The position numbers were made by a program, and so were the translations under genes. Shown piece by piece: positions 44,566 through 57,658 of a stretch of DNA of 64,000 nt. The DNA comes from Paratinospora sagittata (Eukaryota > Streptophyta > Magnoliopsida > Ranunculales > Menispermaceae): assembly GCA_035771175.1 (NCBI GenBank), contig CM069598.1, positions 9,760,668 through 9,824,667 on the forward strand, written 5' to 3'. The notes beneath the pieces are model-generated. The model ran no database searches. It saw only the letters and a program-made list of their open reading frames with translations, and was not told the DNA's origin. The first letter of the stretch is position 1; each line of letters opens with the position of its first letter.

Positions 44566-44957
44566 AATTTTCTTCTCATACTGCTAGAAGAAGTCATTTT
44601 AAATTATTTAATACTTTTTATTGTGTTTTTGTAGCTATTTTGGCATTTTCAAAATGCATTTGAGTTATCAAGATTCAAACTTTAGAAATATATTTTAGGA
44701 ATTTGGGATTTGCTGCAACGTTTGGTTTTATGAAACCTTTGTAAATCTATTTGATTTTTTTTTGTAATAAGTTATTTTGATATTTTAAAAATGTCTGCAA
44801 TGTATTATTTATAAAACAATTTCTTAATTTATAAAACTATGCATTTGTAACTTATTGGCGATATTTATAAAAATATGTCTTTAGATGTATAAAATTAAGG
44901 GCCTCATTTTATGTAGTTCGTCCCGACGGCCAAATATTCAGGACCGCCCTATCTGCC

Positions 44958-45480
44958 ATTACTTGGTTTCCTTTTCTTTCAAATTAATTTATCTAATGCT
45001 CCTCTTGTTGATAGAGAAGTTATTGTACCTTGGAGTTGGACCATAATATTAATTTTGGAATCGTCTTGGCACGTAGTAGATGGTAGATTTTTAATGAATC
45101 AAGAAAGTAATTAACTAGTCCATGACACATGCATATATGTTTTGATTTAAAATCGCAAATCAAGAGTGCATTTATGTTTTAGTCGATTTATTTAACATGA
45201 AGAAAATATGTCCGGGGTGGTATAAAGAGTGCATTTATGTTGACATCTATCACTGAAATTAGTGATAAGTTTGGTTTAATTTTATAATAAGTTCGGTTTG
45301 GTTTAGGTTTGTAATTAACCTATCCTTTTGTATCAATGCACAACCTAGATCTGGACGTGATATTCATCAATCACAATTACTTTCAGGTTCTGGAACTAGT
45401 AACAACATTTAATACTGTGAGAGTTTTCTCATGCACAACGGTCCACACATTACATAACATTCGTCCGGTTTAGTTTCGTG
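44958..45480. other. intergenic, no gene seen
   Basis: Short stretch between the hAT relic and the gypsy relic. Nothing recognisable. Confidence 0.5.
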
Positions 45481-46900
45481 AGTGGAACGGATAGCTTCAA
45501 GGATATTTCCACGCACTTTCTATAACATACAAATAATACCAGAGAACTTCTGATTTCCATCATTCAGTTTTAACAGTTCTATGATCACTTTGACCTTCCC
45601 AGCATCCTTAAAGATACTACTTAAACTAGTCATGTGATCCAAAAATTCTCATCTCAATTATATTCAAAACTCATATTCATCGAGCTTGGCACTCAATCGA
45701 TGCTCTCTCAGTGACTACAAGATAATTCCGAGGTGCTATTCATGCTCCTTTTATTTCTTGGAACAAATGCACATATCATCATCAAATACTATGTAATAAT
45801 CAAGATATGGTTTATATACTCACTGCATCAATCCAATAAACGTGATTGACACATTAATCCAGGTTACCAAAATGTCATAATATCCAGATCTTGTCTTAAA
45901 ACAGTTTGCATTACATCATTTTCTCGAATTCTTAACTGATGGTGCCTAGATCTCAAAATGATCTTAAAGAAAATTTGGCTCCATTTAGTTAATCGAATTC
46001 GATCATCTATCCATGGTAAAGGATATTCATTCTTTAGTGTTACCTTGCTCAGTTAACAATAATTCATACTTAAACATATTTCACTATACCTTCTTTTCAT
46101 ATTAGCACAAATGCTCTCCAAGGTGACATATCAAGGCTAATAAATTTTTTGCTCATTAACACATTTACCTACACCTTAAATTTTCACAATTCCTCAGGTA
46201 CTCTTTATATGAAGAAATGGAGATACATGTTATACTAGCATCAGTTTTATATGCTATCAACCTCATGTCCAGGTAGTAATTTTAATAATTCATCAGAGAA
46301 TACTCCAATATACCAGCTCACCACATGAATTTTAATCAACTGCATGCCTTATTACGTTACTCTTTGTACTAGCCATATTCTTCATTTCCTCGTCAATAAC
46401 TATCTTGTCTTAGCTAGAAGATATTGAGGGTATAAATTTCTCGATATTCAAAATGAGAGTTTTTCACTTATTCAGAATATTACTTCTTTTCGGAGAGACG
46501 CTAGCCAATCATACCCAACAAAGGATCCAATTCCAAAAATTTCATATTCTAAAGTCCATACTTACTTGATGACCCTCATATTTATTACACATAATCTTTG
46601 CTAACCATATCATGGTAGATTCTTTCTCCTGTAGGCATACTCACAATCAATGATGCATTATTATAACAGAATATAATATCATCTGCCTACCATATCACCA
46701 GAGGTAAAGGACCAGGTAGATCCAACAATACATCAGAATATACACAATAACAAAATGTTGATCATACCTGTTTATGTCTTACTAATCTTTGGATCTGGTC
46801 TTGTATTTACTTTAATTTATTCGATACTCTGAGAATGATGAGGATCTAGAATAAATTTTGGGATCCTATACAGCAGGTTTGATAATTGTTGGGTTATAAC
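45480..46900 (-). pseudogene. strongly decayed Ty3/gypsy protease and reverse transcriptase
   Basis: Minus-strand translations in shifting frames give TLKNEYPLPWIDD, the decayed FKIILRSRHHQLRIRENDVM (near 45925-45985, matching the reverse transcriptase FSKIDLRSGYHQLRIRE region), SPWRAFVLI further upstream, and a protease-like decayed aspartyl region near 46440-46640. Stops are frequent. This is a different and much older copy than the element at 23866-28330. The open frame at 46925-47236 is incidental. Confidence 0.7.
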
Positions 46901-47339
46901 TATATTCGCAAGTTGTGAGGCAGACTATAAATTTTGGATCAGCCAAAGCTGCAGTGAAATTGTTAACCCCAACAATAGTGAGATAGCTTGCACTGCCGTT
47001 AGAAGCCGAGTCATCAACACCAGTTTTAGGTAAAAAGAGAAATAAGTAATGTAAGGAAATGTTGGGGCAAGAATATGAAATTCAAGATAAGCGAAACATT
47101 GAGTAAGTTGAGATTTTGGCAGTATTAGTGACTCTAATTGTGTTAGTACCTGACCCAATAAAAATGGGAAAAAGGGAAGTGATGTTAACGAATTACGAAA
47201 ATCAGAAGTGGTTTCCATTGCCTGAGCAGGAGTCACAGACTGAGTAAATTGTATCTCGACCTGAAATTCTCTATTATCAATCTAAAAAAAAAAGAAAAGA
47301 AAAAGAGACATGGGATGTGTAATCTCCAGTTAGTTGATA

Positions 47340-48495
47340 TGGAATGCCCCAATATTTTTCTTAATGTGACTCTACCAGATTTTGATGTAACCTTTCTAGC
47401 GGAGTAATTTTTGCTATGGGAGCCGTTTTACGGCGTTTTCAACAATTGGGGTTTTGACCCAACGTGAATGAAAATCCGCTAAGAAGGTTGGAAAACACTC
47501 CCTGGACTGTCGGGACCCCGAATATGTGGTTAGATTGAATTTATGTGTTCATTTGGAACTTTTATGGCTGTTGGAAGTTAGAGTGTAGATTGGAGACCAT
47601 TCCCAATGAAACTCCGGGTTAAGGCTATAGCATGGTAGAATGGACTGCTGCGAGTCCACCGATGCTAAGTTCATAATTTTTGGAGACTATTTGACAATTT
47701 TAGTAACAATTTACATCTTTCGAATGAATAGTGACGATGTGAATAGTACTATGATGTGAACAGTGAGTTGAAATGGTGATTCTCATGATAATCTATAATT
47801 CATTTCAGTGTTTAAATTGAGAGCTCAAGTGCATGGATAAATACTCTTGAGGAAGCAATTATGATGGACGTTTATTGTTGCTCGATTTGACTTAGAAACC
47901 CCGTGTAACCACTGTGAGTATAGTTTTCTTGATTTGGTGCTTGTATGGCATTGTACACATATAAACTGGTTGATTGTATGCATGTTTATGTAATGCATTG
48001 AGTTTTAGTGATCATGCAAACTGATTTTAGAAATTGGAGCTTATAATAATGTCATTTCGTTAGGAATTAGACCCGGATGAGGTTTTGCGAGTCCTCATTG
48101 TCAGTAGGCCTGTCCTAACAAGGGTTGCGATTCTTGGAATGACTGTGAATTGGGTAATGAGAGGGAGATGGTAAAATATTTATGAATGAGCATCAACTAT
48201 ATATTGTGTGCACGTATATTATTTTGATGAATGGTGCATATGTGCTTTTGAAATGTTTTAAATCGATTTGATATGTCATGTTTCCTAAAATGCATGCGAT
48301 TGTCATGTCAAGAACTATATTTACTGAGTTGTTGTTTGCTCACCTCATTTCTTCCAATATTTCAGGTATTGAGTCGAATGGAAAAGGAAAAAAATTCGTG
48401 AGTGATAATCACGTGAGCCTTCGTCTGGTATGTGTATGTATGCTTGGAGGAAATAGATTATATTTTTGTTATTTTGATATGTATACTTATCACAC

Positions 48496-48550
<55 letters not shown>

Positions 48551-48857
48551 TATCATCTAGATGGGATATGTGGGCATATATGTAGCTTAATATATTGGAT
48601 AATGAAATGCAAATTTGATGTGTGAATGAATGGAATGATATAGATATCTATATTGGATTTGATTTGTGATATCTCAGGAAAAATAAAAGTGAAACGTCCA
48701 TTTGATGGGGAGGTGTAGTCAAAAATTTAGAACTTGTGGGAATTATTGTGAATGTTCGTTGAGGCTGACAGTGTATTGTATATTGTATATGAGTATATAC
48801 AGTATATAATACATTGTGTCAGTCATGACGTCAGTCTACGTCAGGAGTATCGTGACA
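47340..48857 (+). mobile_element. solo-LTR-like sequence of a gypsy family (LTR2)
   Basis: In plus sense it starts TGGAATGCCCCAATA (compare TGTAATACCC of LTR3 and TGTAGCACCC of LTR1) and ends TATCGTGACA. It contains TTTGCTCACCTCA...ATATTTCAGG near 48328-48366 and GTCATGACGTCA 14 bp before the end, the same architecture as LTR1. No matching 5 bp flanks were found, so the exact boundaries are less sure. The neighbouring reverse transcriptase relic points the other way, so the two are probably unrelated. An (AT)n run lies at about 48499-48546. Confidence 0.6.
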
Positions 48858-49185
48858 CATACTAAATTATAATTATTACGTTCAATTTATCATTCTTTTT
48901 ATAATATATGGTAGATTTTCATTGACTTAACAAAGCTAGGAAGTTATTATATACATGAAAATATATTTTTAACTTTTAAGTTTTTTTTTTCGATCTATGG
49001 TCATCAGTTTTAATGACACTAATGTCAACAAAAATGCACTCACATGGTCAATAGCAAATGTGAAATTATTAATGGCCTTCCCATCCAATTTCACTTTGGA
49101 AAATGTGCCTTGACTAGCTAGCCAAAAGGAACAGGGGTCCATCTGATCAAGGGATTTTCTTGTTCATTGAACTCCGGTTGTAATT
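48858..49185. other. intergenic, nothing recognised
   Basis: AT-rich DNA between the solo-LTR-like sequence and the 115 bp tandem repeat. No reading frame or repeat signature seen. Confidence 0.5.
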
Positions 49186-49430
49186 CCCATTCTCTAGCTA
49201 TATGAAAAGCGCCCATTTATAACATTTCTTGGTATACCCATTTATAGTATATTGGGTCCTTATATGCATATTACGGGACCTGTTTTAAATAAAAAATGGT
49301 CCCATTCTCTAGCTATATGAAAAGCGCCTATTTATAGCATTTCTTCGTATACCCATTTATTATAGTATATTGGGTCCTTACATGCATATTACGGCACCTG
49401 TTTTAAATATAAAATGGTCCCATTCTCTGC
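49186..49430. repeat. tandem repeat, about 115-118 bp unit, two copies plus a stub
   Basis: Units start at 49186 and 49301 with CCCATTCTCTAGCTATATGA, and a third start at 49419 (CCCATTCTCTGC) is cut short. Shared words: AAAAGCGCC, ATACCCATTTAT, TATATTGGGTCCTTA, GCATATTACGG, ACCTGTTTTAAAT. A recent local duplication with no coding potential. Confidence 0.88.
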
Positions 49431-49995
49431 TATCTACTTAAGTAGTTGTTTCTTGCAAAAAAAAAAATAGTAGAAGCCCCTAGATTGGTTTTGTAAATGC
49501 ATGCCAGTACTGCTGGTTTTATATAAAGTTTTAAAATTTACTCGTGTACATCTTTTTAAAAAGTTATCTGCTACAGTAATTTTAAAATTTATGTTCTTTT
49601 ATTATTATTTTTTAAAGGGCATTCATTAAAATTTGTTTTGAGTTTTTTTTGGTTGTTTGTTTGTTTTATTTTTGAGTGGGTTATGCCGTTTTGATGTGGG
49701 GTCTTGCCCTTTTATTGTCGGCTTGGAAGTCGTTGTTGCCAGAGTTATGTTCTTTTAAAGTAGATTTGTCCGTTGTCATCAGGCCCTTGAGCCTCACTGT
49801 TAATCCATGTGATCATGCTTTATAATGTGCCTACATTGCTTTTGAATATGTGTTTGTATATGTGGAGATTTATCTATAGTGGAAATACACCTTTAACAAA
49901 AAAAAAAAAAAAGGTATGTGCTCTTATGTATATATATATTTCTATGTCGCTTGAAAATTAAATTATTTTGATTCGGACCAAATATTCCAGCGAGG
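49431..49995. other. intergenic, nothing recognised
   Basis: AT-rich to moderately GC-balanced non-coding DNA. A poly-A run lies near 49900-49912. Confidence 0.45.
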
Positions 49996-51560
49996 GGTGT
50001 CATATTGGGCTACAACCCATGAGCGTGGCCCGAACTGGTCTGTCCAGCCGACCCAAGCTCAAGTCCGACTTAAATGTTGGGTTGGCCCAACCTCCCGTCA
50101 TCATAAAACAGGCGAATTGGGGTAACCCCTTGAAGTCTAGCCCAATCCAACAACTCAATATAATATTGTTCAAGTTAGGCCCGCGGCCCGGCCCAACAAT
50201 CCAATATAATATTATTCAGTCTAAACTGCCGATCAAAATAGTTAATTCTTTAACCTTTATATATCTTTCATAAAATAAATATTCTAAATAGTAATTTTTA
50301 TCTTTGAATAATACATACTTATACACTTATAAATCCTTGTTATAAAAAAATAAAATAAAATTACAAACATTCTAAGAAATATTTTATTTTTTTTTATTAA
50401 ATTATTAAATAATTTTAGAAACAAAGTCCCCGTTACTATAAAAAATATATATATACATATCAAATTCATATAAATTAACAAAAATCTGTTAGCTGATTTT
50501 TTATATTATATTATTTTTATGTTTTAATAAAGTTTTTTAATCTTCTATTATTTAAATTAAGTAATTTTAAACTTAGAAATTGGAAGAAAAAAAATCTTTT
50601 CTCATTTTTAAAAATATTTCTTTACTTATTCTAAGGACTTTAAGAAATATTAATTAAAAATTCTTCATTCAAAATTTTTATATTATATCTTCTTTATATT
50701 TAACCTAAGAAAGTTTTAAAATTTTATTTTAATTAAGTTAAATAATTTATACTTTATATAAATTAATAGTAGAAGTTAACTCAAAATCTATATATCATTT
50801 CAATTTTAAGAAAGTTTTTAAAACAATTACTCTAATCAAATGAGCCGTTATCATATCAATTTTGGGAGATTTTTTTGAAATCTTATTATATTAAATTAAG
50901 TAGGTTACCGTTATTAAAATAAAAAATTATTCAATTTTTTTTATCATATCTATATCATATTAGTTTAGGAAAATGTTTTAAAATAATTTTCTTTTTCAAA
51001 TAACCAATATTTCATTACAACTCAAAGATTTTATAAAAAATCTACAAACTTTTGAAATTGGTAATAGAATGAGATCAAAAGTTTGATAAGTATTAAGGTA
51101 AAATACCAATTATTTTTTGTTTGACTATTTCAATAAATCCTCTTTATAAGTCATCAATTTTAGAAGAGGTTTTAAAAATTATGTATTATGATATATCTCT
51201 TATCAACATGAAAGATATTAAAAATTCTTTGATTGATATGTTTCAAAAATATATATAAAAGTCTGGAAATAATCAAATAATTAATACAATGCCCTCTAGT
51301 TTGATGCCAACAAAATTAAATAAAGTAATTAAGTTTATTATTTAAAAATAATATGAATTTTAAATAATCATCTGAATTACAACATTATTTAGATAATTCC
51401 ACCATTGATGCTGATAATAAGTTTAAGTGGAATTCTCGTAAACATATATATCTAATATTTTCTATGGCTAGAGATTTATTGACAATTTCTCATAAAATGA
51501 ATATTTATAAAAATTGTAAAAATTATTATTATTAATAGAAAGTTAGAATAAAAAATAATT
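49996..51560 (+). mobile_element. second hAT element relic, Ac-like
   Basis: The left end reads AGGGGTGTCATATTGGGC with GGCCC-rich subterminal repeats (49997-50220), typical of hAT. Near 51374-51480 a readable segment YLDNSTIDADNKFKW followed by FSMARDLLTIS matches the C-terminal dimerisation region of Ac-type transposases. The sequence between is AT-rich and riddled with stops. No right terminus was found. Confidence 0.6.
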
Positions 51561-52330
51561 TCAAACAATAAAGTATTATTTATTAAAATAATAAACTTAA
51601 TTTTTATAAAAATAGTAAATCTGGTTTTTTATTAAAAATAAATTAATTGTGATGAAAAAATAATAATAAAATAATTTGAAAAAATAATAATAAAATAATT
51701 TTTAAAAAATAATAAAATGAATATTTTATAAAAATATAAAAATTAGTATTTTTATGAAAATAGTAAACTTAACTTTAATTAAAATAGTAAAATTGGTTTT
51801 TATTATTTGTGATGAAATATAATAATAATTAAAAAATAATAATAATAAAATGAATATTTAAAAAATATATAATTATTATTAATAATAGAAAGTTAGAATT
51901 AAAAATAATTTTCAAATGATATAGTATTTTTAATAAAATAATAAACTTTATTTTAATTAAAAATAATAAAATTTGTTTTTATTAAAAATAATAAAACTCG
52001 TTGTGATGAAATAAAATTATTTTTTAAATAAAAAATGAATATTTAATAAAAATATAAAAAATATTTTTAATAAAAAATTATCAAATTTATATTAACATAA
52101 GTGAAATAAGGGGATGATTTTATTTTTTGAAGTTGTTGTAAGTTTTTCTTTTTCTTTTTTTGCCTCTTTTTTAAAAGAAATAACTTTTCTAAGAAAATGA
52201 ATACCACTTGTCTCCGTAAGAATCACTTTCTCATTTTGGACGGCAATCCTACTCTTCCCAAAATCACTTTCCTTACTCCTAAAAAAAAAAAATGTAACAT
52301 GAGAATCTTCAAAATTTTTATTTCCATCTC
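51561..52330. repeat. AT-rich degenerate repeats
   Basis: Low-complexity A/T sequence with repeated words such as AAAAATAATAATAAAATAATTT and TAAAATGAATATTT in loose tandem arrangement. Nothing coding. Confidence 0.5.
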
Positions 52331-53027
52331 TAAGATTACCAGCTAACCAATAAACTATGGTTAGGTTGGCGCGTCATGTTATTGGACCCTAGCTTGAGCT
52401 TAGGTGAAGAAGCCAAGATCCACTCACTAGTCAAAGGCCAATCTTGTTGGGCCTGAAATGAAAATGGGCAGTAACAATCTTTCAACATTATGAATAGTAG
52501 AGTTTCTGTGCTTGTAGTAAAAATAGTTTGTGCGATACTCGACTCAGCAAAGCCGTTTCTGAATAATAAAAATAGTTTAAATATTAAATAAACTCGGGAG
52601 TAGTCCTAACATATATATTCATTTTGCGGCATTGTTTTCATTGAAGTTATATGTACATATACGTACGGTTCAGTTTAAATATTGATGCTAACTTTCTTCC
52701 GCTGGTATAAACTTGACATTTTGTTTTCTTTTTCTTTCATTTGTAATTAAAATGATAGAATATAAATAAAAAACGTGAATATTTTCAAAAAGCATGTCTA
52801 ATTTTATTTTATTTTATTTTCAAAAACAAGAAGAATACTTTTCTGAATTTTCATTTTTAAATCATAAATCAAAAGCCTTTGGTGTATAATTTAGCTAAAA
52901 GGTAAAACTCTTGGAAGAAAAATAAAATAAAATTGAAGTCTGGCTATTCAACGTGTTTTTTATGTTCTTGAATTTTTAAACATAGAAAGGACATAGAAAG
53001 TCATATCTTAATTACAAGAGCCTATAC

Positions 53028-53078
<51 letters not shown>

Positions 53079-54119
53079 CATCACCAATATATAGTCTCTA
53101 TCAAATATGAAAGGTTTCCTCCAAGTGAGGATCTCTTCTTCATTAGCAAGTACTTTGAATGTAGTAATAAAATTTAAGGCCCACCAATAACCTATTAGGT
53201 GTACCTATCATGGGGTGTTTTAATCGTTTAATCCAATGGTTAAATGTATTTTTATTTTATTTTTAATTTTTGTTACAATAATATATATTAAAGGGACTAA
53301 TTGGGGGATAAAAAAAAACGTGTTGGAATGGAAATCTCCACTCGGAACGCAGAACACACGAGACATGGGTGGATGCACGACTTGAGTTTGACTTGCGTCA
53401 GTTTAATTGAGTTACGCTTGACAGGGACGAGCACGAGTTCCATGAGGAACAAGATTGATTCATGTGTTTGGGTTGGGTAAGACCCCGAATAGTACTGAAT
53501 TAATGGCCCGCGTCGGTCACCAACCTGATCGAGGACCTCTATTCTCTGTGCATATACGTGTAAATTTAAATGATCAAACAATTCTAGTAAGGTTTTTCTA
53601 TTCTCTTAAATTTGGGCGTTACCATTCGACAGGTGCACATGGCACGACAGCTCCATTTTTTTAAGACATTGTCTCCAATAATTTAAGGTTATCGTATAAA
53701 AAGATTATATACTTCTGATGTAATGTTAACATTTTTCTTAATTTTTTTTTTTTAAAACAAGAACACTGGGGGCACTTGTTTTTAATATATACTAAAGACA
53801 TTGTCTCCAATAAGGTATTGTTAATGAATAATAAAGGAGTGCTAAAACAAAAATTTAACCTAAAATTATCAAAAATCGTTTATATATTGTCGCTAAAGTG
53901 TGAATTTGGATATATATATATATTGGGTCATTTTAGCATCATTCTAAAAATATACTTAAGTTGATGTGTCAAATTATCGCATCCGCATATCAGTTAAGAA
54001 AAAAGCATAAGTAACAAAAATAACAATGACTACATGCCAATTACCACATTAGCACGAGTACAATGTTGATCTGTACCAATTATCGTACGTGTGGATGTAC
54101 AATCTAATAGTCAGAGTTC
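52331..54119. other. intergenic, no gene recognised
   Basis: Contains an (AT)n microsatellite at 53031-53077 and a GC-richer patch at 53320-53560 with open frames on both strands (53297-53581 minus, 53455-53664 plus) that show no domain. It may be a decayed repeat. Confidence 0.4.
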
Positions 54120-54245
54120 AAAATTAAATTTTGAGAATGATCTCAAAAAGAGTGATAGTGATAGAAAAAGAAAATATCAAATTAAATTTTGAGAATTATC
54201 TCAAAAAAAGAGAGTGATAGTGATAGAAAAAGAAAATATCTACTG
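54120..54245. repeat. tandem duplication of about 60 bp
   Basis: AAATTAAATTTTGAGAATGA...GAGTGATAGTGATAG...AAAAGAAAATATC occurs twice in a row (starting about 54121 and 54179), with small indels. Confidence 0.85.
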
Positions 54246-54299
54246 AACATTTTCAAGGTCTTGGGTTACATTCATTGTATGTAGAAACTATGTAATGAC

Positions 54300-54375
54300 A
54301 CCTAAGATAGAAAAGTGGTTATAGTTTGAACTCATAATCTATAAGGACACAAGTTCAAATCTCGTTGCTTAAAAA
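54300..54375 (+). mobile_element. tRNA-like SINE head, degenerate
   Basis: GTGGTTATAGTTTGAACTCATAATC followed by ACAAGTTCAAATCTCG gives a B-box-like sequence and a CAT-anticodon-like loop. The arms do not pair well enough for a working tRNA, and an A-run follows, so a SINE relic is the better reading. Confidence 0.35.
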
Positions 54376-54540
54376 AAATTCATTGTATTGAGAGCTACGT
54401 GTAATTCTTGCACATTAATTGAAGAAATGTCACTCCTTTTTTTCATTGGAGCTTGCCTATAAGAATTAGTCAGTACCTATAAACTAGTGTGGATACCTCA
54501 AGTTAAAAAAAATATATATAATTATAAGAAGTGAAAAATA

Positions 54541-54595
<55 letters not shown>

Positions 54596-55493
54596 CCCAC
54601 TAACTTGGTCAATCTAAAAAATATAAAAATATAAAAAAAGACTCTTTCATATGAAAATATTTGATTCAGTACTGTAATAATATTACATAAAACGTGCATG
54701 TAATGGGGGAAAGTTGATGCATGGTCATAGGGGGTTAGTGGTGTTTTGATGTGATCTTTTGTTAATGTAATGGGGAAAACGTGCAGGGATCATGAATAAT
54801 TAATTATTCCTTAGATACCTGGATGAAGATAAGTCTAGTAAATAGGAAAATTTGTGGTGATCTACATATGATGAGACTCCTCTTATACCCTTGAGCATGT
54901 TTTAGTACTGTTTTTTCAAATTAAACACGTTGCTAGCTGCAACAAACAAATTACTACTACGAGAATAACACTTGTGTGTCAATGAGCTCTTTTCAAGTGA
55001 CGAGAGTTCAAGAATTCTTACTAATAAAATAATGGTGCAACCATAATTATAAGTCTTTTATGATATTGTTATAGTTGGCTTATGTCTCGAGTGTGAGAGT
55101 TTTTTTCTTTTGTATTTGGGCTTTGTCTATTTTTATATAGAGTTTATGCGTTCATCTTTTTTTTTTTTTTTTCTAAGCGGGAATATATATTAATATGTTT
55201 TATAAAATGATACGGAGGCGCCCGAAGTGCATCAAACAACCGAGTAGCAACTATAAATGAATACCCACCTAACTTATTAAACCTAATGCCACACAATCCT
55301 AGACAGACTTTCAAACCGGTAATAAAATGAGTATACTAAATCTAACTCTATGGACCTACATATCATCCAACCTGACTCTATACACCCATCTTATCTTTGT
55401 AGCCCTTAATGAAGCTAATTGTAACAAAAGGTTTCTTTTATAAATTTGCAACTTTAAATTTATAAATAAAAAGAATAAAAAAGATTTGTGATT
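54376..55493. other. intergenic, no gene recognised
   Basis: AT-rich DNA with an (AT)n-(AG)n compound microsatellite at about 54555-54595 and a T-run near 55160. The minus-strand open frame at 54484-54699 translates the microsatellite and is spurious. Confidence 0.5.
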
Positions 55494-57260
55494 TTATTTA
55501 ACAAATAAGATAATTTATTTTGATATATCTTCTAATTATATATATTCTGGTTCATATGAATTTATATTTACATATATTTATATAGATATCCAAACCAATT
55601 TTTTTTTTTTTCCACACCAAATTAAGTGGTTGGGGTGTAAGAAAAACGAGAGATCCCTCCATTGCAATATCCCTAGTGGACCCTTTAAACTTTATGGTGA
55701 CTTAAAATGAAATGTGCAGGGTCATGTGACTCATGTCATAACTAGTTAATTAAGGTGGAGCACCAGTGTCCATGTGTCCCTTTCACTCTTTCAGAGCCCA
55801 CACGAGATAGCTTACAAATAGGATATATCGGATGGATATAGTAGCGTACGTGCCGACGCTGAGACCACAAAATTCCAATATTTAATCAGATTGTAGATAT
55901 ATATATCCTTGGAGCTTAATATTTGGGCCCTCTTAGAGCTTTCAAGCACTCACGCCAAACCTAACGTATAAACAATGTTAGGTTGTCAGTTCTGCCATAG
56001 CGGACCTGGTATTATAAAAAGCATAAGTCACGTGAATGAGCTATTGAGTTAAAGTGGTAGAGTAAAACTTGCGTACGACAATATGACCAACATATCAGCT
56101 CAGTTGGTTCAGATTTGACTTAATCAGGAAAAATCGTCCGAGCCGATCTAGCGAGATGATGTTTACAGAAATCTCGAAAATACGATAGTGACGATAGCTC
56201 GGCCAAGCTCGATGCAGTTCTACTCAGGATTGGAAACTTGAGCCGAGCTGATCATTCCAGAAAATATAAATAAGATAAAAGAGTCCTTCCTAGCACGCCA
56301 CATCTCGAAGAATCTAGAATAATTGTACGTATCAAACAAAGACTTCGACATAGAGACGAAATAAGACTCCTCCAAAATGAACCAAGAAGATAAGGATTAT
56401 CTGATCTAACCAACCCGGGATAGATGAGCTCATCCAGCTCATCTCGACCAACGACTAGACGACATGTGGCACCTGTCTATTGGACAGCTAGCTACTCCGA
56501 TAAGAGGACCTCCTTTATAAATAAAATCTACAACCCTCCTCATAAAGTACGAACAATTTTTTATAAGAGTTAGTGTCATAGTCTTAAATAAACTTTAACT
56601 TAGACATCAAAGGGTCTTTGGTCAGCACCACATCGGTGTTCTTTACAATAGCCCTATTTCTTTTTCTCTTTTTATCAGATCTAGCTGATAAATCCTCGTC
56701 AAAGCCGAAGAGTTCACACTTTCAGATCTGATCATCTCCTCTACATATTTATCTATTTGGTATTTGTCAAATTTTATACCAATAAATATATCTCGCACCG
56801 CATTCATGATCATCATGAGATCATCACGTATCCTTCACCGTTTGAATTCCTAAACATGTAAAACATTCTCAGTTTAGTAAGTAGGTGATCTAAGGTGCTC
56901 ATATACTTTTTAATAAAATATGAGATTGGTTACATTCAACTTAATTAAGTATTTTTTTTTAAATAGATAATATTGGTTACATAAATCCGTTTCATCCTTC
57001 GGTAGTCTGCTTTATTAAGGGGCTAAGTCAACATTTAACTTAATAAAGGTTAAACTTTTTTTAATTATCTTTGTCGTTTATGTTATTTTAAGTTTTTTTT
57101 CTACCTCTGGGTCCAATAATAAGGGAGATGAAATATGAAGATTATCTTTAATTAGTCGAACAGAGTAGATTAAAATAGTTGATTAATATAGGCTGATTTT
57201 CATAATTACAGGAAAATTTACTCAATAACTTCTTTGAAATTTGAATGACAAAAATTATAT
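55494..57260. repeat. large non-coding block, copy B of the inverted duplication, with an insertion
   Basis: Reverse-complement partner of 3830-4923. The two homologous parts are about 55494-55970 and 56795-57260, separated by about 0.8 kb not present in copy A. It ends about 0.4 kb upstream of the TSB-like start codon. It holds no reading frame. Confidence 0.8.
55975..56795. mobile_element. insertion in copy B, LTR-like, unclassified
   Basis: This segment is absent from copy A of the inverted duplication. It is less AT-rich and carries a TATA-like CTTTATAAATAAAATC (near 56511) followed by GGTCAGCACCACATCGGTG, a pattern often seen in plant LTRs. Clean TG...CA ends and a target duplication were not found. 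Confidence 0.4.
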
Positions 57261-57580
57261 GGCCGTCTTCATATAAAATTGTCCATGGCATGACTAGTTA
57301 CTATCACTGCCAAACAAGTCACATATATGTAGGGTCGTTATGAAAAGTATATAAGGTACTATATCACCCCGAAAACAAGAGTCACGTGACTCACATGCAT
57401 GTTTGGCTTTTGGAACTCGTGATAAAATGATTGAAGGGTGTGGATGATACTACGTCACTTGAGTTTGTATTTTGAGTTTTTTCTAATTTCTTTATCATTA
57501 CCCTATTTGCTTGAAAAGTACAATTATATATGTTAGCTTGGAAAAGCTGAAAACACGTTTAAGATTTCTCTTTTCTTGCT

Positions 57581-57587
57581 TATATAA
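57581..57587 (+). promoter_or_regulatory. TATA box of the TSB-like gene
   Basis: TATATAA, 78 bp upstream of the chosen ATG, leaving a short leader of about 45 nt if transcription starts some 30 bp downstream. Confidence 0.65.
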
Positions 57588-57658
57588 GCTCCATTTGGGT
57601 GATCAAAGATGTCAAGCAAAAGAAAACCAACCTGAAACAACCAGAAAATTACAAGGGT

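Larger units (their letters stand above)
41480..44957 (+). mobile_element. hAT-superfamily transposon relic (ZMYM/TTF-type transposase)
   Basis: The transposase remains are followed by a right end reading GGCCAAATATTCAGGACCGCCCT, typical of this hAT group. The left terminus was not found, so the element is probably truncated or diverged there. The non-coding lead (41520-41690) matches 8430-8660 in the related deleted element. A smaller hAT-type MITE is nested at 43429-43839. Confidence 0.8.

Noticed and set aside
46925..47236. 103 aa minus-strand frame
   Set aside because: It lies between the gypsy relic and the solo LTR, with no recognisable motif.
48278..48625. 115 aa plus-strand frame
   Set aside because: It lies within the LTR and runs through (AT)n.
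45480..48857. A single gypsy element made of the reverse transcriptase relic plus LTR2
   Set aside because: The relic reads on the minus strand, while the LTR architecture reads on the plus strand; no partner LTR or TSD links them.
53297..53664. Overlapping open frames on both strands in a GC-richer patch
   Set aside because: Neither shows a domain, splice context or codon pattern that I can support; the openness probably reflects composition.
54300..54375. Possible tRNA-Met-like gene
   Set aside because: The B-box-like part is present, but acceptor and T arms do not pair and an A-run follows; a SINE relic is more likely.
57599..57658. Longer N-terminus for the TSB-like protein starting at 57599
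   Set aside because: The frame there begins with GTG, not ATG. The first in-frame ATG is 57659, about 78 bp after a good TATA box.
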